DNA of 64,000 nucleotides, taken from positions 1-64,000 of the forward strand of contig SHUM01000011.1 of assembly GCA_009691245.1 (NCBI GenBank), read 5' to 3'. Shown here one piece after another: positions 36,900 through 45,894 of this stretch. Below the pieces are notes generated by a model. It did not search any database and was not told where the DNA came from. It saw only the letters and a list, made by a program, of their open reading frames with translations. The stretch comes from Acidobacteriota bacterium (GTDB lineage: Bacteria; Acidobacteriota; Terriglobia; 2-12-FULL-54-10). Positions within the stretch are counted from its first letter, which is position 1; every line of letters begins with the position of its first letter. A program made the translations under genes and the position numbers.

Positions 36900-37691
36900 C
36901 TAGACGAAGCGGCGGGCGTGTTGTTGCACGTCCTGGCGGAAGTCGCTGGCATTTATCGTCACGCGTTCGCACATCTCGAACAGGCGCGAGTAGACGCGGA
37001 TGCCGATGCGCTCCTGCAGCGTGTCGGCAACGCGATATTTGCCGGAGGGGCTGCGACCAGACCCCGCGTAGGCTGGCGCCGCGTAGGCCGATTCAGCCGA
37101 GCTCTCGGGGAGATTTGTGGTGAGCAGCGTGGCTTTCTTCTGGTTGTAGCGGAAATTCAGGATGTAGGTAACGGTGTCTTCCACCCAATCGGAGATGCGC
37201 CGCGCGCCGAGGTCGTCGATGGCCACCACGTCGGTATGCAGGATGGGTTCGAGTATCTCCGCCTTGCTCAGCTGCGAGATAGGGTCATAGCTTTCCTGCA
37301 GCTTCTCCAGCATGTCCGGGAATGAGCAGAACAGACAATTGAGGTTTTTAGTAAGCATCAATTCCCGCAAGGTTGCCACCATAAGATGAGTTTTGCCGAC
37401 GCCCGGATTGCCGAGCAGCAGCAGTCCCTTCTCGACGAGCGGATACTGCTTGGCGAAACTCTGGGCCTTCATTTTGGCCATCTCCAGCGAAGAGTTGCCC
37501 ATCGGCTGAAAGTCTTCGAAGTCGCAGTTGCGGAAGCGCGGTGGAATCTGCGCCTGCTCCATCCACCAGGCGGCGCTGCGTGGCTGGGTGCGGCAGGAGC
37601 ACGCTTCCACCGCGCGCAGTCCGCCGCGGTCTACGGGGCGCCAGCCGGTACCGTCGCATAGTGGGCAAATGGGTGTCGTCTGTTTCTGCAT
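36900..37691 (-). CDS. DnaC/DnaI-like helicase-loader ATPase
   Basis: A 263-residue protein. An N-terminal zinc-binding module (C9, C12, C31, C33) precedes an AAA+ ATPase with Walker A GNPGVGKT (94-101) and a Walker B-like VVAIDDLG. This layout matches DnaI/DnaC loaders that place the replicative helicase on DNA, and also the related IstB family. No transposase gene is adjacent, so a housekeeping role is more likely. Divergent from the NtrC-like gene. Confidence 0.82.
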   Translation of the reverse strand: MQKQTTPICPLCDGTGWRPVDRGGLRAVEACSCRTQPRSAAWWMEQAQIPPRFRNCDFEDFQPMGNSSLEMAKMKAQSFAKQYPLVEKGLLLLGNPGVGKTHLMVATLRELMLTKNLNCLFCSFPDMLEKLQESYDPISQLSKAEILEPILHTDVVAIDDLGARRISDWVEDTVTYILNFRYNQKKATLLTTNLPESSAESAYAAPAYAGSGRSPSGKYRVADTLQERIGIRVYSRLFEMCERVTINASDFRQDVQQHARRFV

Positions 37692-38020
37692 AACTCGTGG
37701 GAATACAGCATAAATCAGTGTGGACCGCGTAGCAACCCGCGGCGCTCCATGCCTCTCCCGATATTAGCCGTGATTGTCCAATCCCGCGTTTGACTTCATA
37801 GAGTTACCTGGTGTGCTGACGTACCCCTCTTCTGCCTCTTTAGCAATCATCTGGGAGTTGTTAATAGTCAGTCAACCGAGTCTGGGGCGATGCCCGGAGC
37901 TTACGCGGAAGGCATTTGGTAGCATGGCCGTGCGGACATACGCCAGTCGCTTAATTTCACCTGAACAATCGCCGAGCTCAGCCGATGGATAGGATTGAGT
38001 TGGCAGAGGCGGAGGCGGTT

Positions 38021-39382
38021 ATGAACGCGGAAGAGCCCATCCACTTGGGTTCGCTCAAGGCTGGCGTGAAGGTATTGGTATGCGGTGTCTCCACCGACCG
38101 GATGGAGGAGATAACCCGGTTCCTTTCCGCATTTGAGTATGAGCCTATTCCGGTGCGTTCGCCCGGACGGGCTTTGGAGGCGGCTGTGGCCAGCCAGGCG
38201 CCGATCGCCATCTGGCTGGAAACGGATGCCACCGCACGGCGAGGTGTGATGTTGGATGCGGCGCGTATGCTGCGCACACTGACACCAGGCACCGAATCGA
38301 TTTTGGTCGGACCCGCGGATGAGCCTGAATATGCGGCAGCGGCATTTCGCGCCGGGGTGTACAACTGTCTGACCTGGCCGCTGGATTACGCCAATCTGGC
38401 AAGAGATATGGACCTTCTGGGATTTCGTGCCACGCGTCGTCGTGAACAGAGTCTGTGGGCGAGCAGGGGAAATGAAGTGACTTTTGAAGGCATGGTCGGA
38501 AGCAGTCTGCGGATGGCGGTCATTTATGAGCAACTACAGCGCCTGGCACTGACCGCTGACCCTGTGCTAATTACCGGCCCTGTGGGAGCGGGCAAAGAGT
38601 TGGTCGCCAGCGCGTTGCATTCCCTCGCGGAGAAGGCTGGCATCAATAAAAATTACCAGCCCATGATGGTCTACCGATGTTGCGGACTGACCGAAGATCG
38701 CGCCGCTGAGTTGTTTGGGGAGCAGGGTGTTTTAGGCCCCATTGTTGGAGATGCTCGGCCCGAGGGTGAAGCAAAAGCAGAGGCGGTCGCCACCGAAGGG
38801 ATCAACGCCGTCGAACTATTGGGATTCACGAGACCAGGAGTACTGCTGCTCGACGAGATCAGCGATCTGCCCCGTCGCGCCCAGCAGAAGCTGGCATCGT
38901 GGATTCTGGTGAGAAAGGCCGTGCGCAAGGATTTTCCCGTGCGCATCGTGGCCACCAGCCGGTTCGAGCTGGGGCAGGGAGAGTTTCACCCCGGCCTGTT
39001 GCGTCTGCTGGCGAAAGAAACCATACAGATTCCCGCCCTGCGCGATCGAGTGGAAGATATACCCTTGCTCGTCCAGCATTTTCTCAGCCGTCGTATGCAA
39101 GGTGGCGCAAGCGGCGAAGTGGCCGCTCCGATACCAGAGATTTCACCGGAGGCCCAGCAGGCCCTGCTGAGGCACAACTGGCCGGGAAACGTTCGTGAAC
39201 TGGAAAACGTGATTTCTCGCGCGGTGATGCTGGCAAAGCTGGGGCGGATCGAGTTGCCAGACCTGAATATTTCTGCGCCGCCAAAGCCGCCATTGGGCTA
39301 CTCAGCATGGGCCGGGTCAGGATGGGCTGGGTCAGGATACACCGAAGTGGATGGAGCGGCGCGCCCCGCTTGGCTCAATTAA
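38021..39382 (+). CDS. Degenerate NtrC-like AAA+ protein without GAFTGA or HTH
   Basis: A 453-residue protein. Residues about 15-125 resemble a response-regulator receiver, but the phospho-acceptor strand reads PIAIWLETDA with no clear conserved Asp. Residues about 150-420 are a sigma-54-activator-type ATPase: GPVGAGKE (186-193), LLLDEISDLPRRAQQKL and NWPGNVRELENVISRA. The GAFTGA loop that contacts sigma-54 is missing; the segment after ELFGEQG is an unrelated insert. The C-terminus ends in a Gly/Trp-rich tail without a Fis-type HTH. GGAGG lies 5 bp before ATG 38021. It precedes another degenerate signalling gene at 39463. It is unlikely to activate sigma-54 promoters; its role is unknown. 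Confidence 0.8.
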   Translation: MNAEEPIHLGSLKAGVKVLVCGVSTDRMEEITRFLSAFEYEPIPVRSPGRALEAAVASQAPIAIWLETDATARRGVMLDAARMLRTLTPGTESILVGPADEPEYAAAAFRAGVYNCLTWPLDYANLARDMDLLGFRATRRREQSLWASRGNEVTFEGMVGSSLRMAVIYEQLQRLALTADPVLITGPVGAGKELVASALHSLAEKAGINKNYQPMMVYRCCGLTEDRAAELFGEQGVLGPIVGDARPEGEAKAEAVATEGINAVELLGFTRPGVLLLDEISDLPRRAQQKLASWILVRKAVRKDFPVRIVATSRFELGQGEFHPGLLRLLAKETIQIPALRDRVEDIPLLVQHFLSRRMQGGASGEVAAPIPEISPEAQQALLRHNWPGNVRELENVISRAVMLAKLGRIELPDLNISAPPKPPLGYSAWAGSGWAGSGYTEVDGAARPAWLN

Positions 39383-39462
39383 TTGTTCCGCGAGAGAGCG
39401 GGACAGGCAAAGCGTAATCGTGAGAATGAATAGTTATGGCAACTAATAACGGGAGCGTAAAT

Positions 39463-40545
39463 ATGTCCAACATAGAGGTCTCGACAGAGAGATCCACTGG
39501 TTCTTGGGATGTGCTATTGCGGATGGGCCGGTCGCTGCGGATTACGGCCATCGCGGTAATCGTAGTCCTGTCGATCGGGATTGCGTTGGTGCTGCAGGGG
39601 CAGATGATGAATAACCCTGATCTGGCCCATTGGCTGACCCGCCCCACCCTGCTCATCGCAGGATTCTCTTCGATGATGTTTCTGACGGTTACTTATCTCA
39701 TCGGCAAAGAATGGTCTGTGGTCCGCAGCCAGCGCGCGGTACTGGTGACGGCTCTGGAAGAGGAGTCCATTAACATGGCTCGGCGGTTCAACCCGGTGGT
39801 GGATTTCCATCACCCGGAGGTCTGTCGCGAAATTCTGACGCAGCAAGCCAGCCTGGCGGCCCGGTTGCATGCGCCGATCTCCATTCTGGAACTGAGTCTG
39901 TCGGAGATGGGCAGCCAGCCGCTTGCTCCGCAGTGGCGGCAGTTTGGCTCCGAACTGTCGCGGCAGGTGAAGGCGCGCTCGCGCCAGACCGACTCCATGC
40001 TGCGCTGGACCCCGGAATCTTTCCTGCTGGTGATGCCGGAGGTTTCCGCGGAGGAGATGGGCGTCATTACCACTCGTCTGCATAATGAACTGGAGGTCTG
40101 GTTCCAGGAGCGCTTCGACGCGAATCGCCGCCCGACGCTGCAATCCCGCGGCTTCACCACTGACATACTGGGCAAATCCAGCGATATTCTTCGCGAGACC
40201 CAGGCTCTGCTGGAGGAACAGGCGCGCCTCAGCAGTCCGAAGGCCGATGGAAAGCGCATGCAGGTTCGCCGCGAAAAAAGCGTGGGTCTTACGCTCCAGT
40301 TCGATATTTCTGGCATGGATGCCGGCGGCCAGGAGTTTTGTGATCGTATTATCACGCAACGCGTCTCGGCAGACTGCATTTGGTTTGCCTGGAATCGTGA
40401 AGTGGAGTTGGAGGCATCGCTCCAGGTCTCCGATCGCGAGGGTACCGTTTCCGCGAAGGCCGTGCTGGCGGAGTTCGCAACGGTAAAAGGCGAACGAATC
40501 GCCGAGGTACGTTTTCCCAAGGCTCCGGACAATTGGGTTATGTAA
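39463..40545 (+). CDS. Membrane protein with degenerate GGDEF and PilZ-like domains
   Basis: A 360-residue protein with two transmembrane helices (about 27-44 and 61-81). A coiled linker leads to a region shaped like a diguanylate cyclase (APISILELSLSEMGS, then a segment before FLLVMPEVSAEEMGVI). The GGDEF position reads WTPES (182-186), so cyclase activity is improbable. The last 95 residues recall PilZ (LQFDISGMDAGGQEF). GGGAG lies 7 bp before ATG 39463; ATG 39436 is an alternative. It ends just before a strong terminator and is likely co-transcribed with the NtrC-like gene. Possibly a sensor or scaffold using cyclase-like folds without catalysis. Confidence 0.7.
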   Translation: MSNIEVSTERSTGSWDVLLRMGRSLRITAIAVIVVLSIGIALVLQGQMMNNPDLAHWLTRPTLLIAGFSSMMFLTVTYLIGKEWSVVRSQRAVLVTALEEESINMARRFNPVVDFHHPEVCREILTQQASLAARLHAPISILELSLSEMGSQPLAPQWRQFGSELSRQVKARSRQTDSMLRWTPESFLLVMPEVSAEEMGVITTRLHNELEVWFQERFDANRRPTLQSRGFTTDILGKSSDILRETQALLEEQARLSSPKADGKRMQVRREKSVGLTLQFDISGMDAGGQEFCDRIITQRVSADCIWFAWNREVELEASLQVSDREGTVSAKAVLAEFATVKGERIAEVRFPKAPDNWVM

Positions 40546-40602
40546 CCCCGCTTTCCGGTTAAGCGAACGATCACAACATGAAATGCCTGAAAAAGGCCTG
40601 GG

Positions 40603-40635
40603 AAAGGGAGAATCATTAGGATTCTCCCTTTTTTT
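40603..40635 (+). terminator. Rho-independent terminator
   Basis: Stem GGGAGAATC/GATTCTCCC extended by A-T pairs, 5-base loop ATTAG, then seven T. It ends the 38021-40545 transcript. Confidence 0.9.
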
Positions 40636-40697
40636 ATGAATCCACTCCCGCCCGCGATTCTCCAGCATCGGGCCGCCACGGCACCGGCGCTGGCGGC

Positions 40698-40703
40698 TAT
40701 AAT
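40698..40703 (+). promoter_or_regulatory. Candidate -10 box of lpxB
   Basis: A perfect TATAAT about 62 bp before the lpxB start. No good -35 element is visible at 16-18 bp, so the assignment is tentative. Confidence 0.4.
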
Positions 40704-40765
40704 GAATACTCGGCGCAAGGCGGCCTCGGCCGCAATATTCTCAGCAACTGGATTGGCACGGATCT

Positions 40766-42016
40766 GTGGCGGAGCAAACACGCGTGTTCATCTCAGCCGG
40801 AGAGGCCTCCGGCGATTCGTATGGAGCGATGTTGGTCGACGCGCTGCGCAGTCGACGGCCCAACGCCGAATTCTTCGGCTGCGCCGGTCCGCGGCTGCAG
40901 GCTTCCGGCTGCCAACCCATCGTGGATGCCGGCACCATCACCATGGTCGGACTGGTTGAGGTGATTCCCGGATTGCCCCGCGCGTGGTGTGCGTTGCGAG
41001 ATTTAAAGCGGGCCATCCGCGAACGCCGTCCGCAGCTTGCCATATTGATCGACTTCCCGGATTTCAATCTTCGTCTGGCACATGAGCTAAAAAAATACGG
41101 AGTGCCGGTGCTTTATTTCGTGGCGCCACAGGTGTGGGCATGGCGCAAAGGGAGGCTCAAGGATATCCGCCGCGATGTGGATCGTCTGATGTGCCTGTTC
41201 CCATTTGAAGAGGAATTTTTCCGGAAGGCTGGAGTAAACGCCGAATTTGTCGGTCATCCACTGGCCAGCCGCGCGCGGCCCAGCCAGCATCCGGAAGAGT
41301 TTCGCCAGAAGTTGGGCATTGCCGCGGATCAGGCAATCGTCGCGCTATTGCCCGGCAGCCGCCGCAAGGAAGTGCAGCTTAACTTGCCTCCCATGCTCGA
41401 TGCCGTCCGATTGCTCGCTGCCCAGCGGCCCTGTGCGTTTGTCCTGCCGGCAGCCACCACATTGCCCGAAAACTGGTTGCGCAATCAGCTCGGGAGCATG
41501 TCCGGGCAAGTCCGCATTGTCGAGAATTTGTTTTACGATGCGGTGGGGCACGCGCAGGCCGCCATTGTGGCCAGCGGAACGGCGTCCACGGAGACCGCTA
41601 TTCTGGGCACGCCCATGGCCATTGTCTATCGGGTGAGCGGGCTGAGCTGGTGGTTGGGCCGGCGGTTGGTAAAAGTGCCTTTTTTCAGCATCGTCAATTT
41701 GGTAGCCGGACGCGAGGTCATTCGCGAGTTCATTCAAGATCAATTTGCCGGGCCCGCGGTGGCGGCGGAGATCACCCGGATATTGGATGATCCATCGGCC
41801 CGTGCGAAGATGCAGGCAGACTTGAAGGAAGTAACCCGGCGGCTGCGCCGATCATCGCCAGGGTCTGGTATAGAATCAGGTATAGAGGCGGACTCTATGG
41901 TGGTGGATGTTGCCGTTGGCGGACAGGAAATCGACGATCCCATACAACGGGCGGCGGCAGTTGCTGAATCTATGTTATTGAGGCCCGTTGCCGATGGAAT
42001 GCCGGGCAGGGACTGA
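40766..42016 (+). CDS. lpxB: Lipid-A-disaccharide synthase
   Basis: A 416-residue GT-B enzyme that joins UDP-diacylglucosamine to lipid X, a central step of lipid A synthesis at the inner membrane. Hallmarks: GEASGDSYGAMLVDALR at the N-terminus, FPDFNLRLAHELKKYGVPVL, YFVAPQVWAWRKGR, FVGHPLA and LPGSRRKEV. It starts at GTG. The tail (last 50 residues, containing SGIESGIEADS from a short duplication) extends beyond the usual family end. It supports a Gram-negative cell envelope. Other lpx genes are not in the window. Confidence 0.93.
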   Translation: MAEQTRVFISAGEASGDSYGAMLVDALRSRRPNAEFFGCAGPRLQASGCQPIVDAGTITMVGLVEVIPGLPRAWCALRDLKRAIRERRPQLAILIDFPDFNLRLAHELKKYGVPVLYFVAPQVWAWRKGRLKDIRRDVDRLMCLFPFEEEFFRKAGVNAEFVGHPLASRARPSQHPEEFRQKLGIAADQAIVALLPGSRRKEVQLNLPPMLDAVRLLAAQRPCAFVLPAATTLPENWLRNQLGSMSGQVRIVENLFYDAVGHAQAAIVASGTASTETAILGTPMAIVYRVSGLSWWLGRRLVKVPFFSIVNLVAGREVIREFIQDQFAGPAVAAEITRILDDPSARAKMQADLKEVTRRLRRSSPGSGIESGIEADSMVVDVAVGGQEIDDPIQRAAAVAESMLLRPVADGMPGRD

Positions 42017-42134
42017 ATCGGGGAATCAGCAGGCCTTTCCGAGGGCTGGTTGGTGGTACGATAGCAAGCAAAATAATCCGTCGGGAACTCCGGCCCGACC
42101 AGTATATTAAATGGCAAATATGAGTGGGGGATTT

Positions 42135-44192
42135 ATGCCGGGACGATTGCTTTTAGGGCTGCTCCTGTTGTGCTCGCCGATGTTCGTGGTTCACGGGCAT
42201 GCCCAGTATCGTGAGGATCCGGATACGCAATCTGGAGCCATGCTGGCCGAGGACTACTCGGACGATCTGGTGGCGCAGCAGGAACCAGTGGAGGTTCAGC
42301 ATTACCTCATCGACGCCGAGCTGAAACCCGCCACACACGAAATTGTCGCCAAGGCTCAGATACGCATCATCGCGCGGCAGAGCAGCAATCGTGTAATCTT
42401 CGAGCTGAACGGCAATCTCTTTCCCAAGCGGATACTCGATGACCAGGGCAAGGACCTCTCCAGCCGTCGCGTCGGCGATGGCCTGAAGCTGGAGGTAACG
42501 CTGCCGCGTGCGCTCAACAAGGATCAAACCACCACTCTCACCATCGAGTATGAAGGCGCGTTGCTGGATGCCGAGAATTCTCCGGTGGATGGCGTGCAGC
42601 TTGCCTATATTGGCGAGGACACATCGTACCTTCTCTATCCTGCGCGCTGGTTCCCCGTGATGGGTTACACCACGAATCGATATACCGCCGATCTGCGTGT
42701 TACCGTCCCGGTGGAGTATCAGGTGATCTCCGGCGGTCGGCCCGGTGCACCGGGCGCTGTTGCGCAGGGCAGTCAGCAGTTCGCATTTGTATTTGATAAG
42801 CCGACATTTGCCGGCAGCATTGGAGTGGTTCGCCAGCAACCGAATCAGCCACAGACGGCCAGCGCCAGCGGCATTCGCGCCAAAGTTTACTTCTCCCCCG
42901 AGAAGCAGGCGTACGCGCTGAACTACGGCGAGACCGCCGCCAAGATGGTCAGCTACTTCAGCGCAAAGTTCGGTCCGCCGCCGGTGGCTGACATTTCGAT
43001 TGTCGAAATCGGAGACGCTTCGCTCGGGGGGTATGCCGCGCCGGAAGTGATCTTCCTCTCCACGCGGGCTATTGGCACGGAATTGAATCTGCGCCTGCTT
43101 GCGCAGGAAGTTTCTCAGCAGTGGTGGCGCGGACTGGTCAGCCCGGCCACGCGCGCCGATCTGTGGCTCGATCACGGCCTGGCCACTTATTCAGAAGCGC
43201 TCTATCTCGAAAGCCTTGGTGGCAAGCAGGCCCTGGAGGACCGCATTCACGAGATGTCCATCGAGGCGCTGACGCATGACACCATCCCGGTTCGCTCCGC
43301 CGGACGCCTGCAGGAATACTCGCCTGCCTATAAGTCGCTGCTCTATGACAAACCTGGCTACGTGATGCACATGCTGCGCTGGGTGGTGGGCGACGAGAAC
43401 TTTTTCGCGGGTCTACAGAAACTCACGCAGGCCTACGCATTTGAATCTGTCTCCACCGACGCCTTTAAAAACGTGATGGAAGAAGTGAGCGGCCAGAAGC
43501 TTGAAGGATTCTTCATGCAGTGGTTCTCCTCCACCGGAGCGAGCGACTTCACGCTCGACTACACCATCTACCGCCTCAAGGAGGGTTACCGCATCGCCGG
43601 CACCGTCAGCCAGGATCAGGACCTGTTCTCGATGCCCGTCGAGATCACCATTCAGACGGCCAATGATCCGGTAACGCAGCGTGTTCAAGTAACCGGGAAG
43701 TCTTCCGAATTTTCCATCACCAGCGCGGTGCGGCCTGTCAATATTGTGGTTGATCCCAACAACCGCGTGCTGAAGTATAACAATGAGATTCGCGTTCGTG
43801 TGGCCATCGCGCGCGGCGAGCAGGCCGTGCAGCAGCGCGAATATCCGCAGGCGCTTGAGGAGTATCAGAAGGCGCTCGACGTCAACAAGCTCAGTTCGCT
43901 CGCGCAGTATCGCGTGGGCGAGGTGTTTTATCAACTGCGCAATTACCAGTCCGCCGCTAACGCCTTCCGCGCCGCGCTGAATGGCGACCTCGCCCCGGAA
44001 TGGACCGAGGTCTGGAGCCACCTCAATCTCGGCAGGATATTCGACATCACCGGCCAACGCGACCGCGCCGTCAATGAGTATCAGCAGGCCATCCGCACCA
44101 AGGACAACACCCAAGGCGCACTCGACCTCGCCAACCAATACCTCAAAACACCTTACGAGCGCGTCAGTGCGCCAGCCGAAGGCGGCGCGTAA
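42135..44192 (+). CDS. M1-aminopeptidase-like protein lacking zinc ligands, with TPR tail
   Basis: A 685-residue secreted protein (signal peptide to HAQ; ATG 42135 has GGGGG upstream). It has the M1 fold from about 50 to 540: an N-terminal saddle, then LLAQEVSQQWWRGLVSPATR and DLWLDHGLATYSEALYLE. In active M1 enzymes these read HExxH and NEGFA. Here the two zinc histidines are glutamines (Q324, Q328) and the third ligand Glu is His347; the general-base E325 remains. The exopeptidase GAMEN motif is replaced by GGYAAPE. TPR repeats fill about 580-675. Catalysis is therefore unlikely and a binding or scaffold role more probable. It is 118 bp after lpxB. Confidence 0.83.
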   Translation: MPGRLLLGLLLLCSPMFVVHGHAQYREDPDTQSGAMLAEDYSDDLVAQQEPVEVQHYLIDAELKPATHEIVAKAQIRIIARQSSNRVIFELNGNLFPKRILDDQGKDLSSRRVGDGLKLEVTLPRALNKDQTTTLTIEYEGALLDAENSPVDGVQLAYIGEDTSYLLYPARWFPVMGYTTNRYTADLRVTVPVEYQVISGGRPGAPGAVAQGSQQFAFVFDKPTFAGSIGVVRQQPNQPQTASASGIRAKVYFSPEKQAYALNYGETAAKMVSYFSAKFGPPPVADISIVEIGDASLGGYAAPEVIFLSTRAIGTELNLRLLAQEVSQQWWRGLVSPATRADLWLDHGLATYSEALYLESLGGKQALEDRIHEMSIEALTHDTIPVRSAGRLQEYSPAYKSLLYDKPGYVMHMLRWVVGDENFFAGLQKLTQAYAFESVSTDAFKNVMEEVSGQKLEGFFMQWFSSTGASDFTLDYTIYRLKEGYRIAGTVSQDQDLFSMPVEITIQTANDPVTQRVQVTGKSSEFSITSAVRPVNIVVDPNNRVLKYNNEIRVRVAIARGEQAVQQREYPQALEEYQKALDVNKLSSLAQYRVGEVFYQLRNYQSAANAFRAALNGDLAPEWTEVWSHLNLGRIFDITGQRDRAVNEYQQAIRTKDNTQGALDLANQYLKTPYERVSAPAEGGA

Positions 44193-44199
44193 GCCGTTT

Positions 44200-44229
44200 A
44201 ACAGAGCCGCGACCGGTAGGGTGCGGACC
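44200..44229. repeat. Dispersed GC-rich intergenic repeat copy
   Basis: ACAGAGCCGCGACCGGTAGG followed by GTGCGGACC, a single copy of the family found inverted at 47191-47276. Confidence 0.5.
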
Positions 44230-44252
44230 TATTTCGCTTCCAGCAATTCTGA

Positions 44253-44279
44253 TTGTCTCCAACTCGCCAATGGTATAAT
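44253..44279 (+). promoter_or_regulatory. Promoter with extended -10
   Basis: TATAAT (44274-44279) preceded by TGG, an extended -10, with TTGTCT (44253-44258) 15 bp upstream. It lies about 65 bp before the start of the first carboxymuconolactone-decarboxylase-like gene. Confidence 0.6.
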
Positions 44280-44343
44280 CTGACGCGAATCGAACCTTCG
44301 ATTTGCGTACAAACGCATAGTAGAAGAAAGGCATGGATTGATT

Positions 44344-45060
44344 ATGTCGATAACCAAACGAATGGCGTTGCTGGTGGCCTTGGTTGGATCTGCCGTGCTG
44401 CTGATTTTGACATCTGGCAATCATGTAAACGCTCAAGATTCTTCCCGTCAGGGGCCGGCCAAGCGGCAGTTGCCTCCTGATGTCTATCCGGATTCCCGCT
44501 TCCGCCTGCCGCTGCCCAAGCGCGAAGAGTTGGACGAAGCCGGCCAACGCGTCTACGATGCCACCATGTCCGGCGCGCGCCAGACCCTCGCCGGCCTGCA
44601 AGGTCCCACTGGAATTCGTCTCTACAGCGGCAAGCTTTCAGAGGCCATGAGTGGTGTCAATAATTATGTTCGCCGCGAGACGGGCCTCGATCCCAAACTC
44701 ACCGAGTTGGCCATTCTGGTTACGGCGAAGGAGATGGAGAGCCAGTTCGAGTGGACCCAGCACGAGATCGAAGGCCGCCGCGTCGGCCTCAGCCCCACGG
44801 CGATCGACATCGTGAAGTTCGCCAAGCCGGTTGCCGGACTCGGCGAGCAGGAGACCATCATCATTCAGTTTGGACGCGAGCTGATGGGCAAGCGCAAGGT
44901 CTCTCCGGTTACATTTGCCAGCGCGCTAAAGTCATTCGGCAAAAAAGGCTTGGTGGACCTGACCGCGCTGATGGGCAGTTACGCCTCGACATCATTGCTA
45001 CTGACCGCGTTCGATATGCAATTGCCGCTCGACCAGGACCATCTGTTGCCCGTAAAGTAA
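44344..45060 (+). CDS. Exported carboxymuconolactone-decarboxylase-family protein 1
   Basis: A 238-residue protein of the CMD/AhpD-like all-alpha fold. It starts MSITKRMALLVALVGSAVLL, a clear signal peptide or anchor, unlike the usual cytosolic family members. The core reads LTELAILVTAKEMESQFEWT then HEIEGRRVGLSP. No AhpD CxxC is present, so a peroxidase role is unlikely. ATG 44344 is taken over TTG 44338. A paralogue follows at 45130; the pair is separated by a hairpin. Substrate unknown. Confidence 0.82.
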   Translation: MSITKRMALLVALVGSAVLLILTSGNHVNAQDSSRQGPAKRQLPPDVYPDSRFRLPLPKREELDEAGQRVYDATMSGARQTLAGLQGPTGIRLYSGKLSEAMSGVNNYVRRETGLDPKLTELAILVTAKEMESQFEWTQHEIEGRRVGLSPTAIDIVKFAKPVAGLGEQETIIIQFGRELMGKRKVSPVTFASALKSFGKKGLVDLTALMGSYASTSLLLTAFDMQLPLDQDHLLPVK

Positions 45061-45092
45061 TCAGAGCCCCAACCGCCAGGGAGGGGCTCTGA
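45061..45092. repeat. Hairpin-forming copy of the GC-rich repeat
   Basis: TCAGAGCCCC and GGGGCTCTGA form a perfect 10-bp stem immediately after the first gene's stop. No T-tract follows, so it may stabilise or attenuate rather than end the transcript. Confidence 0.6.
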
Positions 45093-45129
45093 TTGAAACA
45101 CAATATTGCGAAATTTTGTGGAGGAACTC

Positions 45130-45873
45130 ATGAATCGCATGTCAGGAAATTACGGGGCCAAGGTTGGTTCGTTCGCAGCATTGTTCTTTTTCTCGTGCGC
45201 GCTGATCTTCGCGGCGCAATATGCCGCCGCGCAGCGCAACGCCGGCGCAGCGGGAAACTCGTCGGAACTGCCTTCCGATATTGATCCAGTCTCGCGGATG
45301 CGCTTGCCAGTGGTGAAGCGCGCCGATCTGGATGACCACGGAAAAATGGTTTTTGACAAGACCACCGATACGCCCAATGAGCCGGACAAGCCGGTTACAG
45401 GGCCGAGCGGCATTCGCATGTATTCACCGCTGGTGGCCGAGCATCTGAATATAGTCAATCAGTATCTGCGCAGGATTCCCAACCTGCGCCTGGCCGAGCT
45501 GGCCATCTGCAATGCGGCGCGCGAGGCCAATAGCCCTTACGAGTGGGCCGCGCACGAGACCGCCGCGCAGAAGGCCGGCGTCGAGCAAGAGATCATCGAC
45601 ATTGTGAAGTTTCGCAAGCCGCTGCCCGCGGTGGGTTCGGTGAAGGGACTGGGCGAGAAGGAACATGCCATCATCGCGCTGGCGCGCGAGATGCTGCGCT
45701 CGCCCAACCGGGTAAGCTCGAAAACGTTCGCTGCAATGAAAACCCAGTTTGGCGCGAAAGTGATGGTCGAGATGGTGTCGCTGATGGCGCACTATTCAGC
45801 CACCGCATTCCTGCTGAATACGTTTGACTTGCAGACCAACCAGTCGCCAAATTCTCCGCTGACCGTGCCATAG
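45130..45873 (+). CDS. Exported carboxymuconolactone-decarboxylase-family protein 2
   Basis: A 247-residue paralogue of its upstream neighbour. Signal peptide about 1-36 (hydrophobic AALFFFSCALIFAAQYAAAQ). The fold region reads LRLAELAICNAAREANSPYE then WAAHETAAQKAGVE. TGGAGG lies before ATG 45130. It shares the LPSDIDPVSRMRLPVVKRAD-type segment with copy one (LPPDVYPDSRFRLPLPKREE). Tandem exported CMD proteins could act on an imported aromatic or lactone in the periplasm, which is inference. A hairpin repeat follows the gene. Confidence 0.82.
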   Translation: MNRMSGNYGAKVGSFAALFFFSCALIFAAQYAAAQRNAGAAGNSSELPSDIDPVSRMRLPVVKRADLDDHGKMVFDKTTDTPNEPDKPVTGPSGIRMYSPLVAEHLNIVNQYLRRIPNLRLAELAICNAAREANSPYEWAAHETAAQKAGVEQEIIDIVKFRKPLPAVGSVKGLGEKEHAIIALAREMLRSPNRVSSKTFAAMKTQFGAKVMVEMVSLMAHYSATAFLLNTFDLQTNQSPNSPLTVP

Positions 45874-45894
45874 CTTTCGCTGAAAGCCATTTTG

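Noticed and set aside
36900-37691. IstB helper of an IS21-type transposon
   Set aside because: No IstA transposase or terminal repeats nearby, and the N-terminal zinc module favours a DnaI/DnaC-like loader.
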